64,000 nucleotides of DNA from Dipetalonema caudispina (Eukaryota; Nematoda; Chromadorea; Rhabditida; Onchocercidae), in the NCBI GenBank assembly GCA_013365325.1, contig JABVXV010000052.1:124001-188000 (forward strand). Direction: 5' to 3'. The notes beneath the pieces were generated by a model. That model was not told the DNA's origin and did not search any database. It worked only from the letters and a program-made list of their open reading frames with translations. The translations under genes and the position numbers were made by a program. Of the stretch, positions 54,921 to 64,000 are shown one piece after another (position 1 is the first letter of the stretch; each line of letters opens with the position of its first letter).

Positions 54921-57900
54921 ATAGTAATTCAATCCATTTTTCGAAAACTATTTTTAAAAATAACATAGAAATCGTGCAGTTTAATATATCGCCAACAAAA
55001 GTGTATAGTATTAAAAGAATCAGACATTGGAAAATCGCAAGACCCATTCGAATAAATCACTTTTTTTTTTTTCTTTTCACAAATCTACATGTATCGAATC
55101 GAATATCCAAGAAATGAAATCCAAGAAAAATGCCTATAGGCCCATCTCTCATATATGTCTAAATGATTCTTTCAAGTATACATTGATTAATTTTTTGAGG
55201 GAAAAAAGGACTGCAAATTCAGTTAAATTTAATAAATTACAACAAAATATAAACATTAAGTATACAAAATTTCGAGACAATTGTTAGTGAAGAATAGTTA
55301 AGTAAACATGTTGATTTGCTGCATCTTTTTATGCTAAAAGTAAACATTCGGTAGGTATGGAAGAGCAGGAGGGACTGTATTTACCGGAACGAATTTAAAT
55401 AAAGGATGATGAGAGAAGTGGAAAGGAAAAGGAGGAGGAGTAGATGGGAAACTATTAAAAGATGTAATTTTAAAGTGTGTTGGAAGTAAATTCAGAACAA
55501 GATACTACAATTATCAATATAACACTTCCTGAATCTCATTTTATTCCATTTCATTAGAAATTAAACACTTTATGATTTAAATGATTTATGCTTATATTTA
55601 AAGCAATCGTTTATATTTCTCTGCAAAATAGTTTTAATTGGAAATTTTAGTATTAATAATGAAATATTTCAGGGTGCCTCAAACAAACAAAATATCAGAG
55701 CACTTTATGTTTTTGCAAATCAAATTTCAAATTATGAATTTTATAGAATTGCAATTGTGAACTGAACCTTTGCGTGGATGCTAAAATTTTCAGAGAAACA
55801 TTAGAAACTTAATATCTAAATGATTCCACACATTAAATTATAATGAGTTTAAGGTGTTAAAAAATTTCATGAAAAAAGGACCGAAAAATTCCACTCACAT
55901 TCCTAAATTAATTACCGCACAATTCTAAATAACAGAAGGGATTGTATTAATTCAGTCGTCAGGATTAACAATAACATTCGATAAATTGAGAAAATTTCAA
56001 TCGATTTGCAGATATTAAAATTCGATAAGATTTTCAAGTTGTAAGATAATTATTCGCACTGTGAACAACTGCTATCCAAGGTAGAGCAACGATGGTGATA
56101 TTTCTATGCGATAGATTTCATTGAAATCATATATTAATTCCCACACAATAACCGAATTTATCATATCACCAGCAGTCGGTCATTAAAAAGTATGTCTGAC
56201 AGTCACTTCAAAAAGCCACACAATCCGGAATATTCCGGACATCAACCCAGGTTGGCAGAATTTGGATGAAATATGTTAATAGATGTTACAATTTGGTATA
56301 GGTTCAATTTAGATAACATTTAGGATGATAGATCGGAGATTAAATGTTTCGCTAACATATGGCATGATGAGCCGATCAGATGCTGTTTTTTATGAAAAAA
56401 AAAAAAGTGAAAACCTGTCAGCAGCACTAAAAATAGCATCAGCAAAGCATTCATGGCATCGTTTCTTCTTTATTAATACTTGGGTTTGAGCAGGTTTGTA
56501 AGCTATCATTTTCTGCATCGTTTCAGGGCTGAAATTTTCACATAACTTAATTAATTTTTTTTTTTTTTTTGTCAATATTTTATGAAATTCCAGCAAATAA
56601 TTAGACATTAGCTTGAAATCTATGTATTATTTTGAATGAATTAAAGAAGTAACATTAACGAAAGAGGGAAAATGAACAAATTTAAACATCAGAACAGGAC
56701 ATTTTTGAATGAATGAATGAACAATAATGATTACAGAATATTGGAAAGGGAAAAAATAAATAAAAATAATGAGGAATGGCAGATAAAACTGCATCGAACC
56801 GGTAATTCTTAAATATTTTTTTATATCTGCAAAACCTCAATTACACTCAACCATTAGAAATTATTTCAATTACATATCCTTAATAAGAAATACTGTCTGA
56901 TAAAAAGATGTATTTTAAAATTATGGAAACTACTGATACCGAAAATTTTGCTTCCTTGATTTCAACATTACGGTTTGTCTTTTTTGTTATTCTGAGGTAG
57001 AAAAGAAGGGAGCTAGAGTTCAGCATTCATTGTAAAAATTTATTTGAGAATTTGATTTTTTAATAGGAAAGCTATTATTTCCCGCTGCAATTGTTCCATC
57101 AAATTCGGCACTGTTGAATTTTGTTCTTGTCGATCAAAAATGCTTCTCTCAACTTTTATAGTATATTAAACTCAGCTGATCTTACTACGAAAAGCATTTT
57201 AATACAGTATTCATCATTTTTACCGTATACATGAAATTTTGGTAGTCGATGAAATCCAAATAAGAGTCTTTTTTTTGATTCAATCAAAATTAGTAATATT
57301 CAAATTATTGCCAGAGTTCCGGGAAACATGTTTTAAGTGATGAGTTAACCATTGAAAATAATTAAGTCCGCAAATCAAAAGATGAATGAAATGATATATG
57401 CAATAAATCTCAATATATACTCTTTCCAAAATATGGCAATTTCAATGAGCATAATATAACCAATATCTCCCTTACAATGTAGAATTTAAATTTAATAAGA
57501 AGAATTGCGACTAAATTTTGTGAAAAAACATTGAAAGACGTTGAAAGCACGAGATTTTATTTGGTTTTTAGAAAATCGTTCGAAGACGATTGATTATAGA
57601 AGATATTTTACAATAGAAACAGATGATAACCAAAGACTGGAAAGCAAAAGAAAGCATTCGGTGGTGTTGTACGTTCATTGTTTGAAGTTTCAGAATGATT
57701 TGTTAGAAATATTCTAGCAAAGAATTCAATTTTCAATAGAACTTGTGATAAATCAGTCAGGAAACAGTCAAAGAGAAAAATCTGCTAAATGAAACAATTT
57801 TGGTAGATGGAAGATCTGAATCATAGTGCATTTTATACATCAAATGAAAACGATAAGGGTAGTGATCAGGTAAGATTACAAGACAAAAGAAACATGTTTT

Positions 57901-60900
57901 AGTAATACAACAAGCATGAAAATACCATTTACTAAAGGTAAGCTCGATAAATGTGACTAAAATGAGAACATATTGCTGAGAGTTTAAACATGTAAATATT
58001 GACCGTCGAATTTGGCATTACAAGCATTCTTTTTTGTTGGTCTTAGAATATAATTAACATTTCAGAACTTCTCAAAGTTATCTTTACAAAAGCATTCTAC
58101 AAAGATCGTAAGGATTGGTCTAATATTTCAGAAGCACTTTTCACTTCCTTTTACCTCATACTACATAACTGCTGTAGAAACCTCTATCCTGGTCTTTCCT
58201 CACTGCTTTTAGGATTTGAAGATGGACACCAAATTGCTAGCCGTTTAAAATCACTATCATACCAAATTAAGAGAGATAATGACAGTAAAGTAAAGGGTTT
58301 AGTTGATACTATGCTTTTGCGATCAGTTTTATTTCAATTTCTCAGAGATCCTTCCTCTAAATTTCAGAACTTGAGATTAACCTTAATTGTTGAGTCGCAT
58401 CTCACAATAAATCGGAATGTGAAATGAGAAAAAACACAATAATGATGTACTATGTACGGACCAGTTTAAGATGAAAAAGTTTCAGATTCTTAACTAATTG
58501 CGTTTCTTTGTGAATAATAAGAGATTCTTCGATAAAACATGTGGTAGGTAAAACATAAATTGCTTATTAAGACATATTTCGTAGTTTCTGGAGATTGCAA
58601 CAAGATGAAACGTCAGCATTTACAAATGAAATCACTAAGAACATGCGAGATGTTTTCACTAAATTGTAAATCGCAGAATCCTACGCTACAACAGCAATGA
58701 ATGATTTCACCGAATTACTAACTTTTTAATTTGATTATGCTTTCTGCGATGTCAAATTTGTAAACAACGTCTAAAGTATTAACATTTCTCAGCAATTATT
58801 TTTTTAAGAATTTCAAAATTTCTAATTACGGAGGCTTGATTCTCGAACATGCTAAACTGAAGGTTGTATAAAACATTGACGAGAAATACTTTCTTGAAAT
58901 TAAAGAAAAAAAATCTTTGGTTTCATAATTACATTTGTAAAAATATTGGAAACAATACGCGAATGGCAGTGGTATTTTCTTTGGTGGGTGGAATGGCATT
59001 GAAACGCATATAGAACTAAAACAAATATTATTTGCTCTAAAAATTTGAGAAGATTTTGAAAATGAGAAGCATTTGGAAGATTTTGAAGATGATAAACATT
59101 TTAACCTCATATCATGCAATTATGTTGAAAAACGTAGCAAATTTCGATCATCAAATCTCATGCATTTGTGCTCGTATTAGCGTTCACTTATATTATTCAA
59201 ATCTAACAAGTATTTGAAATATTTAATTGACAGTTTGAACATATCAGATAATAAATATTTCACCCATCACAGACTCTGATACAATTATGAAGTTTACAAA
59301 TTTCACTGTTTTCGGTGTAAGAGTGACGCTAGAAGGTAAGAAAAGAGGATAATATAAATTGAAGAAATAATTACCTGAAGTCAGGCAGGAATGACTAGTC
59401 TGAATGAATTGTTGAAAGATGGAAAGTTTGAAAAAAAAGAAAACGTTTTCTTTTTTTCAAAATCTTTTAAATTGAAATAAAAATATTTACTTTCTACTTC
59501 TCTAAATTCTTTATTTAAAAAAAAATTATATCAATTTTCGAAATTACTATCTGCACTTTGAATTCTTAATTCCTACTAATTTAGAAAAAGTAGCACAAAA
59601 ACAAATGTTTCTTTGCACAGAGAGGTCAGGTGACTCACAGTTAGTATATTCATTTAGTTTTGAAAATATTACAACGAAAAAGTAAGAAAAAGAAATTTCT
59701 AAATAGTGAACAAATGTGATTGCTACATTTTCCAATTAATATCTCAACTTGAAACGTCTTTGCTAATAAGCACTAATTTGTCCTATGCAAAATGAGCACA
59801 CTCACTGAATTGTTCATCCTATATATCACAATGTATCAAACATGGTGGTATGTCTATTGCGATAATTTGTCCAATCATTTTTAAAGCAATGTAACAAAAA
59901 TAAAATTAAATAACTACTCATTCTGTCATTGTTAAATGTCATGTAAAAAATATATATAAAGTTGTCGAGAAAAGAATTAAAAAATTGATGGAACAACTGA
60001 AAGAGCAAATTGTACAAGCGGTTTGGAAACGGATGGAAACATTAAACTGTTGCTTTATGGTGAGTAATTTAGAATTCATATTCAATCGTATAAATAAATT
60101 TCATATATGAAGACTCGAAGTAAAAACTTAGCTTAGAATAAGAAATCATTTTAAGATTTTATGAAAATTGCAAAAAACTTTAAAGAACCCTACTGATACT
60201 CATTTCAAAAGATTAACAAATTTTCTGGTCAATTTAATTTAGGTAATTCATTTGAAGTTAAATTCACCGCTTAAATTCAAGACTAATTAAAAATCTGAAG
60301 GATTCATTTAACAAGCTCAAACAAACGTTTCTGATTCCTCATCCATCTGTGGGCTACCAGTCTCTAGACAAATTTCTGCTCCGTCGTATTTATGCTGATC
60401 TCGTTGTTTCTGTATCGGCTGCGTTTCATGAGTCTCTTTCGATTCAGCGCAAATTGATCCACAGCTCGAAGACTTCGATTCAACGGTATCACAGTTCAAA
60501 GAGTGACCGAGACAGGTTTTATCAGCTGAACCACGACATTCAGGCTGAGACTGAATATCTGCACCTAGATTTTGTCTCATGCAAATGGTACAGTTGTCTA
60601 ATTCTTGATTCTTTGAATCTTCGGTACCCGATACAGCACAAATGCCTTCCTTTTCTGATGAGGGTTTTTCTTGTTCATTAAATTCAGTAAGAGCAGGCGA
60701 TTTTGATTCTGGAATTTCTGTTTCTTCTCTTCTTGCTGCACGTTTCGTAAATTTGACAACCTGATGAAAGCCTTCTTCGGATGGTTTACGAATCAACTGG
60801 ATTGGTAGTGGCCGAGTAATACCTTCTTTTTCTACCTCTTTTTCCTTCCTCTTCTTCATCTTTCCTTCTTTCCTCTTCAGGTGATTCGTTTGGGCGTCCT

Positions 60901-63536
60901 TGTCTTTTATAGAGTTTATCTCAGGACCTGTATTTTGCAATCTGCTAAGACTTAAATTCTGATCAGATAAACCTGAAGAGGAAGTATCCTGCACGGTAAA
61001 ATCCAGCACATCAGATGTAGCATCATTTCCTATCAGATTATTATTACCTTCCACGGAATACTGCTCACTCATTCCAATATTCGTGCGATAATTACTTAAG
61101 TGAGGCAGAGTTACAGCAATACTAGAGGTGATAGTAGTATTGGTAATAGTAGTAGTAGTGATAGTAATGTTGGGATAGCAGTGACCCGATGTTGTATCTG
61201 TTCTACTTGCCACAATCGTCTGCGCTTGCAAATGCGGATGATGTGCTAGCTTCCTTCTTACAGCTTCCTCTTCAACTTCTGTTTCCACTCTGCGTATATT
61301 TCTTTGAGCACAAACTGTTTCTTCTAATTTTCCGGCTTTCTGCACCTCTTCCTCATCTTTTCCTCCGGCAATAGAGTTCCCTTTAATCTTTTTCATTTGT
61401 TGTCCATCATTTCGGCACACCTCTGTTCCTCCAGTTGATGAATAATCTCGATTACATATACTTTGTATACTGAAGATATCCCGATGGAAGAACGGTGGAT
61501 TTGCAGAGATTTTCACATTGGCTTTATTTTTATTCCAACGATTCTTATCTTTCCAATATTTTCCTATACCTTTTCCTTGATCGTAGTGCAAATCATTGAC
61601 GGCAGGTGTCAAAATTTGTTCCCATTTTAAAATGCGTTCGGCGATTGCTAATTTCTTTGGCGAAACATTCTTTCGATCGTCGTTCAAATTTGAAAGTTTT
61701 TCATTAGTTGTATTTGTTACCGATGAACGAATTGATATCATATTAGGTTCCATCTTTTTGTCGAAATTTTTCTCTGGTTTTCCTGAAGAACCCATCGTAG
61801 GTAATACTGATGACATTCGGAATAGTCTAGTGTTTAACGAAGTGACATCCTTGAATGAAGTCCTGAAATAAGGAATTGTGTGCAGATTAAGAGTGACACT
61901 AAGAAGATTAAATCAAGAAGAATTGAAATATCCAGACTTTCCAGCGATCAGAAATATGGCTGAATCCGTTGGATGGCTCTGCTGATAAATTTTCGATTCT
62001 ATTATGATTATGGAGGCAATATTTATCTTTAGCAACATTCAGAGACTTAAAACATCTAAAATAAGTTTCCAATTTACACAAAAGTACCAGTTTTTAATCC
62101 TCGTTTTTTAGTGAAAAGGAGAATGCAAAGAGGCAAAGAGGACTTCTGCAATTTAAATATCAAAAGTGTATCTTTCTCAAGCTACCACATTGCAATTAAA
62201 AAGTATTCCAATTCAATCGAAATGAAAACAAATTAATTCTTCCCATATCCTGAAGATGAGTAATTTGACTTGCGAACAAATTCTGTTTTAAGGAAATAAA
62301 AATCAAAAAAGATGGATAGAGGTCAATGATGGCCATTCAAATGGAGTTTTTCCAATTTGTAATAAAATAACTTAAATGTGACTGGAAACAAATGAATGAA
62401 ATTATATTAAATTTGAGTTGAAGGGTAAAGCTAAGAAGATAAATACTGGTTTATTATCGAACACAAAGTTGATCTTATAGGAAATGAGTAAAAACACTGC
62501 CATTCCCACCTTTAGCAGAAAAACAAAAAACTATGGTGACAAAATATAATCTAAATTGATAGACCTGAAAAAGATCGATGTTTTTAGCAATTAGTAAAAC
62601 ATTTGAGAATGCAATGGTCTTCTGCAGTGTCGTAAACAACTTTAATCTAATGAAAGATTAATTAAATGACAAAAGACAGTAAAGAGTGAATTTTAATCGC
62701 TACTTTCATTTTAAAATCATAGCAGTAAGAAAGGATGTGAAGCCACATTTTGAAATATTTTGAGAATTATATATGTTAGTCATTGTATAATAACGACAAT
62801 CCTTTCCTCCTCTTTCCAGTTAATTTAGTTTTGTCACTGTCCTCTTGCTGATACTTCAATGATTCCTAAGCTCTAATAGAAGATGTACCAGTTCGAAAGA
62901 CATTCTTTACAGTAAAAAATGAAACAATTTTCAGGTTAGTGACGGTGTTAAGACGTAAATTATTAGCAGATGTCAAATACCGGATCCTGAAATCATGATC
63001 TAGAACATATGATCGGCCTTATAAGGGCTAGTATGCATTAACATATTTCTCCTTATAATATTGATTCATCCATGGATATATTCAGGATGACCACTTCAAA
63101 CATTTTCTGATGAAATATACAGCTTATTTGAAGTGAGCAGAATGACTTACTTATCGATTGGTTTTGTTGTTTGCAAAATATAATTAATTAGTTTGTAGAA
63201 TTTCTAGAATGAATTTGGAAAAGCAAAAAAGCTATAAGATTGAGAAGGCGAGGAACTGATAACTAATATAGTACAGTACATCGATAGATTAATTCTAGCA
63301 TTGCAATTAGTGAAGAATTGAATTTCATCCATTATATTCCTTAGTGCAACTTAATTGACAATTAACAAATTTGAACAACAACAAATAAAAACTTTTAAGA
63401 AATTTAAGAGCCTCCACTGATAAATGTAACATAATGATTACGTATTGTTTGATTATTACTGGCACCTTTCTGTCGTTATTACAAATCCCATCCAACAATT
63501 TTTTGTTTTCGCTCTTAATTCCTGTAATCTCTGTTG
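31568..63536 (-). CDS. LZTS/Fez1-like coiled-coil scaffold protein, at least 20 exons, 5' end outside the window
   Basis: Exons 5' to 3': 63536-63466, 61862-60323, 59015-58954, 56528-56415, 52303-52180, 50935-50319, 48181-48085, 47296-47181, 38509-38364, 38165-38095, 36687-36545, 36222-36106, 35748-35633, 34958-34753, 34325-34193, 33299-33159, 33005-32886, 32640-32452, 32245-32108, 31711-31568. They give about 1,470 codons. Phases match at every join except 34753/34325, where one correction is needed. The C-terminal 300 residues form heptad coiled coils. A DIIRPVAFRPY motif, a Ser-rich PSPSDSGI segment, the helix DKENELTNVRATMEQNEE and the ending ADERKRWEEERIK parallel the leucine-zipper tumour-suppressor (LZTS, Fez1 domain) proteins, which scaffold synaptic and cytoskeletal complexes. 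The 1,100 N-terminal residues are low-complexity, Ser/Thr/Asn-rich and unrecognised. Exon 2 alone is 513 codons. Coding exons are firm; the family name is moderate, and the first exon (63536-63466) is less certain. Confidence 0.78.
34104..34121. repeat. (AT)n microsatellite
   Basis: About nine AT units, within a wider stretch (34050-34121) rich in ATAAATA-type words. Intronic in the LZTS-like gene. Confidence 0.85.
34383..34418 (-). CDS. Candidate 36-nt cassette exon of the large gene
   Basis: On the minus strand TTTTTCAG precedes 36 nt, followed by a GTAATA donor. It is phase 2 to phase 2 and open, adding LAYCDLLIHRN plus one residue. It keeps frame with exon 34325-34193 if the upstream exon ends at 34772 (donor GTCACT) rather than 34753. 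The splice acceptor is excellent, but the required upstream donor is weak. Confidence 0.25.
34468..34510. repeat. 16-bp tandem repeat, 2.7 copies
   Basis: The unit TTACTAAATCAATTGC is repeated exactly at 34468-34483 and 34484-34499, with a partial third copy to 34510. It sits in an intron of the LZTS-like gene. On the transcribed strand each copy carries a TTGATTTAG that looks like a 3' splice site. Confidence 0.9.
36265..36286. repeat. (TCA)7 microsatellite
   Basis: Seven TCA units plus one base, in the intron just 5' of the exon starting at 36222 (minus strand). Confidence 0.85.
37679..37698. repeat. (GGAA)5 microsatellite
   Basis: Five perfect GGAA units in the intron between the exons at 38095 and 36687. 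Confidence 0.9.
38510..47180 (-). other. 8.7-kb intron of the LZTS-like gene
   Basis: The largest intron in the window. It holds an A24 run (40193-40216), a T21 run (41295-41315) and a 136-codon plus-strand frame (41849-42259) whose lysine-rich composition looks like noise. A minus-strand frame at 42506-42394 follows a TTCAG and reads GGYNYPSGVYYTHRHNY before TAA, but it is phase-incompatible with its neighbours. No other gene was supported. Confidence 0.55.
40193..40216. repeat. A24 homopolymer
   Basis: Uninterrupted run of 24 A in the large intron. The length is likely to vary between individuals or with sequencing error. Confidence 0.85.
51010..51041. repeat. Perfect 14-bp inverted repeat, 4-nt loop
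   Basis: ATAAATAGCAAGAA (51010-51023) and its exact reverse complement (51028-51041) flank the loop ATTC. It lies 75 nt upstream of the 3' splice site of the exon starting at 50935 (minus strand), so it can fold in the pre-mRNA. Confidence 0.9.
52376..52464. repeat. 40-bp inverted repeat with 9-nt A loop
   Basis: Arms 52376-52415 and 52425-52464 are reverse complements with one mismatch (ACTCAC against ACTCAT), separated by nine A. The hairpin lies 73 nt upstream of the acceptor of the exon starting at 52303 (minus strand). No open frame, terminal target duplication or known element was recognised. It could be a foldback element, a small-RNA precursor or a replication snap-back. Confidence 0.93.
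54890..54919. repeat. T30 homopolymer
   Basis: The longest homopolymer in the window, 30 T on the plus strand, in an intron of the LZTS-like gene. On the transcribed (minus) strand it is A30. It could be the remnant of a poly(A)-tailed retro-insertion, but no flanking target duplication or recognisable body was found. Confidence 0.85.
57807..58427 (+). CDS. Possible nested gene or gene relic on the plus strand
   Basis: Inside an intron of the LZTS-like gene, on the opposite strand. An ATG exon 57807-57869 reads MEDLNHSAFYTSNENDKGSDQ and meets a strong GTAAGA donor. After ATTTCAG a frame at 58066-58427 stays open for 119 codons to TGA, with balanced composition (for example KDRKDWSNISEALFTSFYL, then LLLGFEDGHQIASRLKSLS). 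The donor is phase 0, but the long frame needs phase 1; the phase-0 frame of the same exon closes after 47 codons. Nearby plus-strand frames at 57.07-57.15, 57.53-57.72 and 58.55-58.70 kb are also open. No family recognised. It may be a decayed gene, a missed exon, or chance. Confidence 0.22.
59427..59461. repeat. 17-bp palindrome with no spacer
   Basis: TTTGAAAAAAAAGAAAAC is followed immediately by GTTTTCTTTTTTTCAAA. The arms are complementary apart from one extra A. It lies in the intron between exons 60323 and 59015 of the LZTS-like gene. Confidence 0.9.
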
Positions 63537-64000
63537 CTAAAGAAATAATACGAAATATTTGCGAAGTAAATTATCGAATCCATTTCTTTAAATTATCGAA
63601 TCCATTTCTTTAACTGATTCACATTTCAAAGCTTGATCGATCAAATAGCTTTTATAATTTTGAAAGCATATTAAGAGCTCCGCGGAGTTTCTAATCCATT
63701 TTTGTTATTTTTTACGGTTAACCTTGAGATGGTTAATAAACAGAACTGATATTTGCTGGGAGCTTCATTTGCTTACATATTCGTTTTCATAAAATGTTAA
63801 TCTTAGCCCATTCTTTTTTGATAATTTGTTTAGTACGAAATATAAATTGAGATATTATTAGTTATCACGTTGAAATCTGATCATTTTGTCCTTCTCTTGC
63901 GAAAGAATCTGTAACTTGTTCGAAAGATCGTAAAAGGTTAAAAGAACAATGGTGATCATTTATTGAAATGGGGGAATCTTCATTTTGATTGTTATGAATA
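63537..64000 (-). other. Intron or upstream region of the LZTS-like gene, cut by the window edge
   Basis: The exon at 63536 begins in phase 0 after TTTAG, so coding sequence must continue upstream. A short open frame following GTTACAG near 63.91 kb reads ILSQEKDKMIRFQ, but no donor with the right phase was found, so it is not claimed as an exon. Confidence 0.4.
63568..63611. repeat. 22-bp tandem duplication
   Basis: Two exact copies (63568-63589 and 63590-63611) of a unit containing TTATCGAATCCATTTCTTT. It lies just upstream of the acceptor of the first LZTS-like exon in the window (starting at 63536, minus strand). Confidence 0.9.

Larger units (their letters stand above)
52304..56414 (-). 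other. 4.1-kb intron of the LZTS-like gene
   Basis: AT-rich. It contains the 40-bp inverted repeat near its 3' end and the T30 run. The plus-strand frame at 54836-55117 is an artefact of that T run (polyphenylalanine). Nothing else recognised. Confidence 0.55.

Noticed and set aside
54836..55117. 93-codon plus-strand frame
   Set aside because: Contains a phenylalanine run from the T30 tract; an artefact.
60349..60681. 110-codon plus-strand frame
   Set aside because: Antisense shadow of the 513-codon exon of the LZTS-like gene.
60317..61816. Reading the 499-codon frame as a complete single-exon gene
   Set aside because: The frame is open upstream of the ATG to a TTTCAG at 61862. A GTTTGA donor just before its stop joins in phase to exon 59015-58954, so it is better explained as an internal exon.
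1..64000. CRISPR arrays, bacterial operons, intact transposase or reverse-transcriptase genes, spliced-leader RNA genes
   Set aside because: Looked for on both strands; nothing recognisable was seen.

Overview
The window is AT-rich nuclear DNA from a nematode. Multi-exon genes are joined by GT-AG introns, and the 3' splice sites fit the nematode TTTTCAG pattern. A filarial or other spirurid worm is a reasonable guess, but that is inference: no species-diagnostic sequence such as a spliced-leader gene was seen. No bacterial operon, CRISPR array or intact transposon was found.

Layout. (1) 1.7-4.4 kb, plus strand: a complete eight-exon tetraspanin of 276 aa. (2) 4.95-6.98 kb, plus strand: five phase-compatible exons that could be an alternative 3' end of the tetraspanin or the tail of a separate gene. 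A tRNA-Thr(CGU) follows 48 nt later. (3) 7.1-18.7 kb: no supported protein gene. Inside it, about 11.7-16.9 kb is unusually GC-rich and has more G than C and more T than A on the plus strand, with a TATA-like box at its start and AATAAA at its end. (4) 18.7-25.3 kb, minus strand: a complete 14-exon secreted BPI/LBP-family lipid-binding protein of about 989 aa. A long Pro/Gln-rich linker separates its two halves, and it carries several proprotein-convertase-like sites. (5) 25.3-31.6 kb: mostly intergenic, with weak hints of a diverged membrane-protein gene. (6) 31.6 kb to beyond 63.5 kb, minus strand: one very large gene of at least 20 exons and about 1,470 codons in the window, still open at its 5' end. 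Its C-terminal coiled coils and a short upstream motif resemble the LZTS/Fez1 scaffold family. Its introns hold two strong inverted repeats, a near-perfect palindrome and a possible nested plus-strand reading frame.

The genes do not form an obvious pathway. The tetraspanin organises membranes, the BPI-like protein is secreted and probably binds lipid, and the LZTS-like protein is probably a cytoplasmic scaffold. Most exons of the three main genes contain no long ATG-started frame of their own, so the models were assembled by hand from splice sites, reading phase and family resemblance. Exon borders are predictions.
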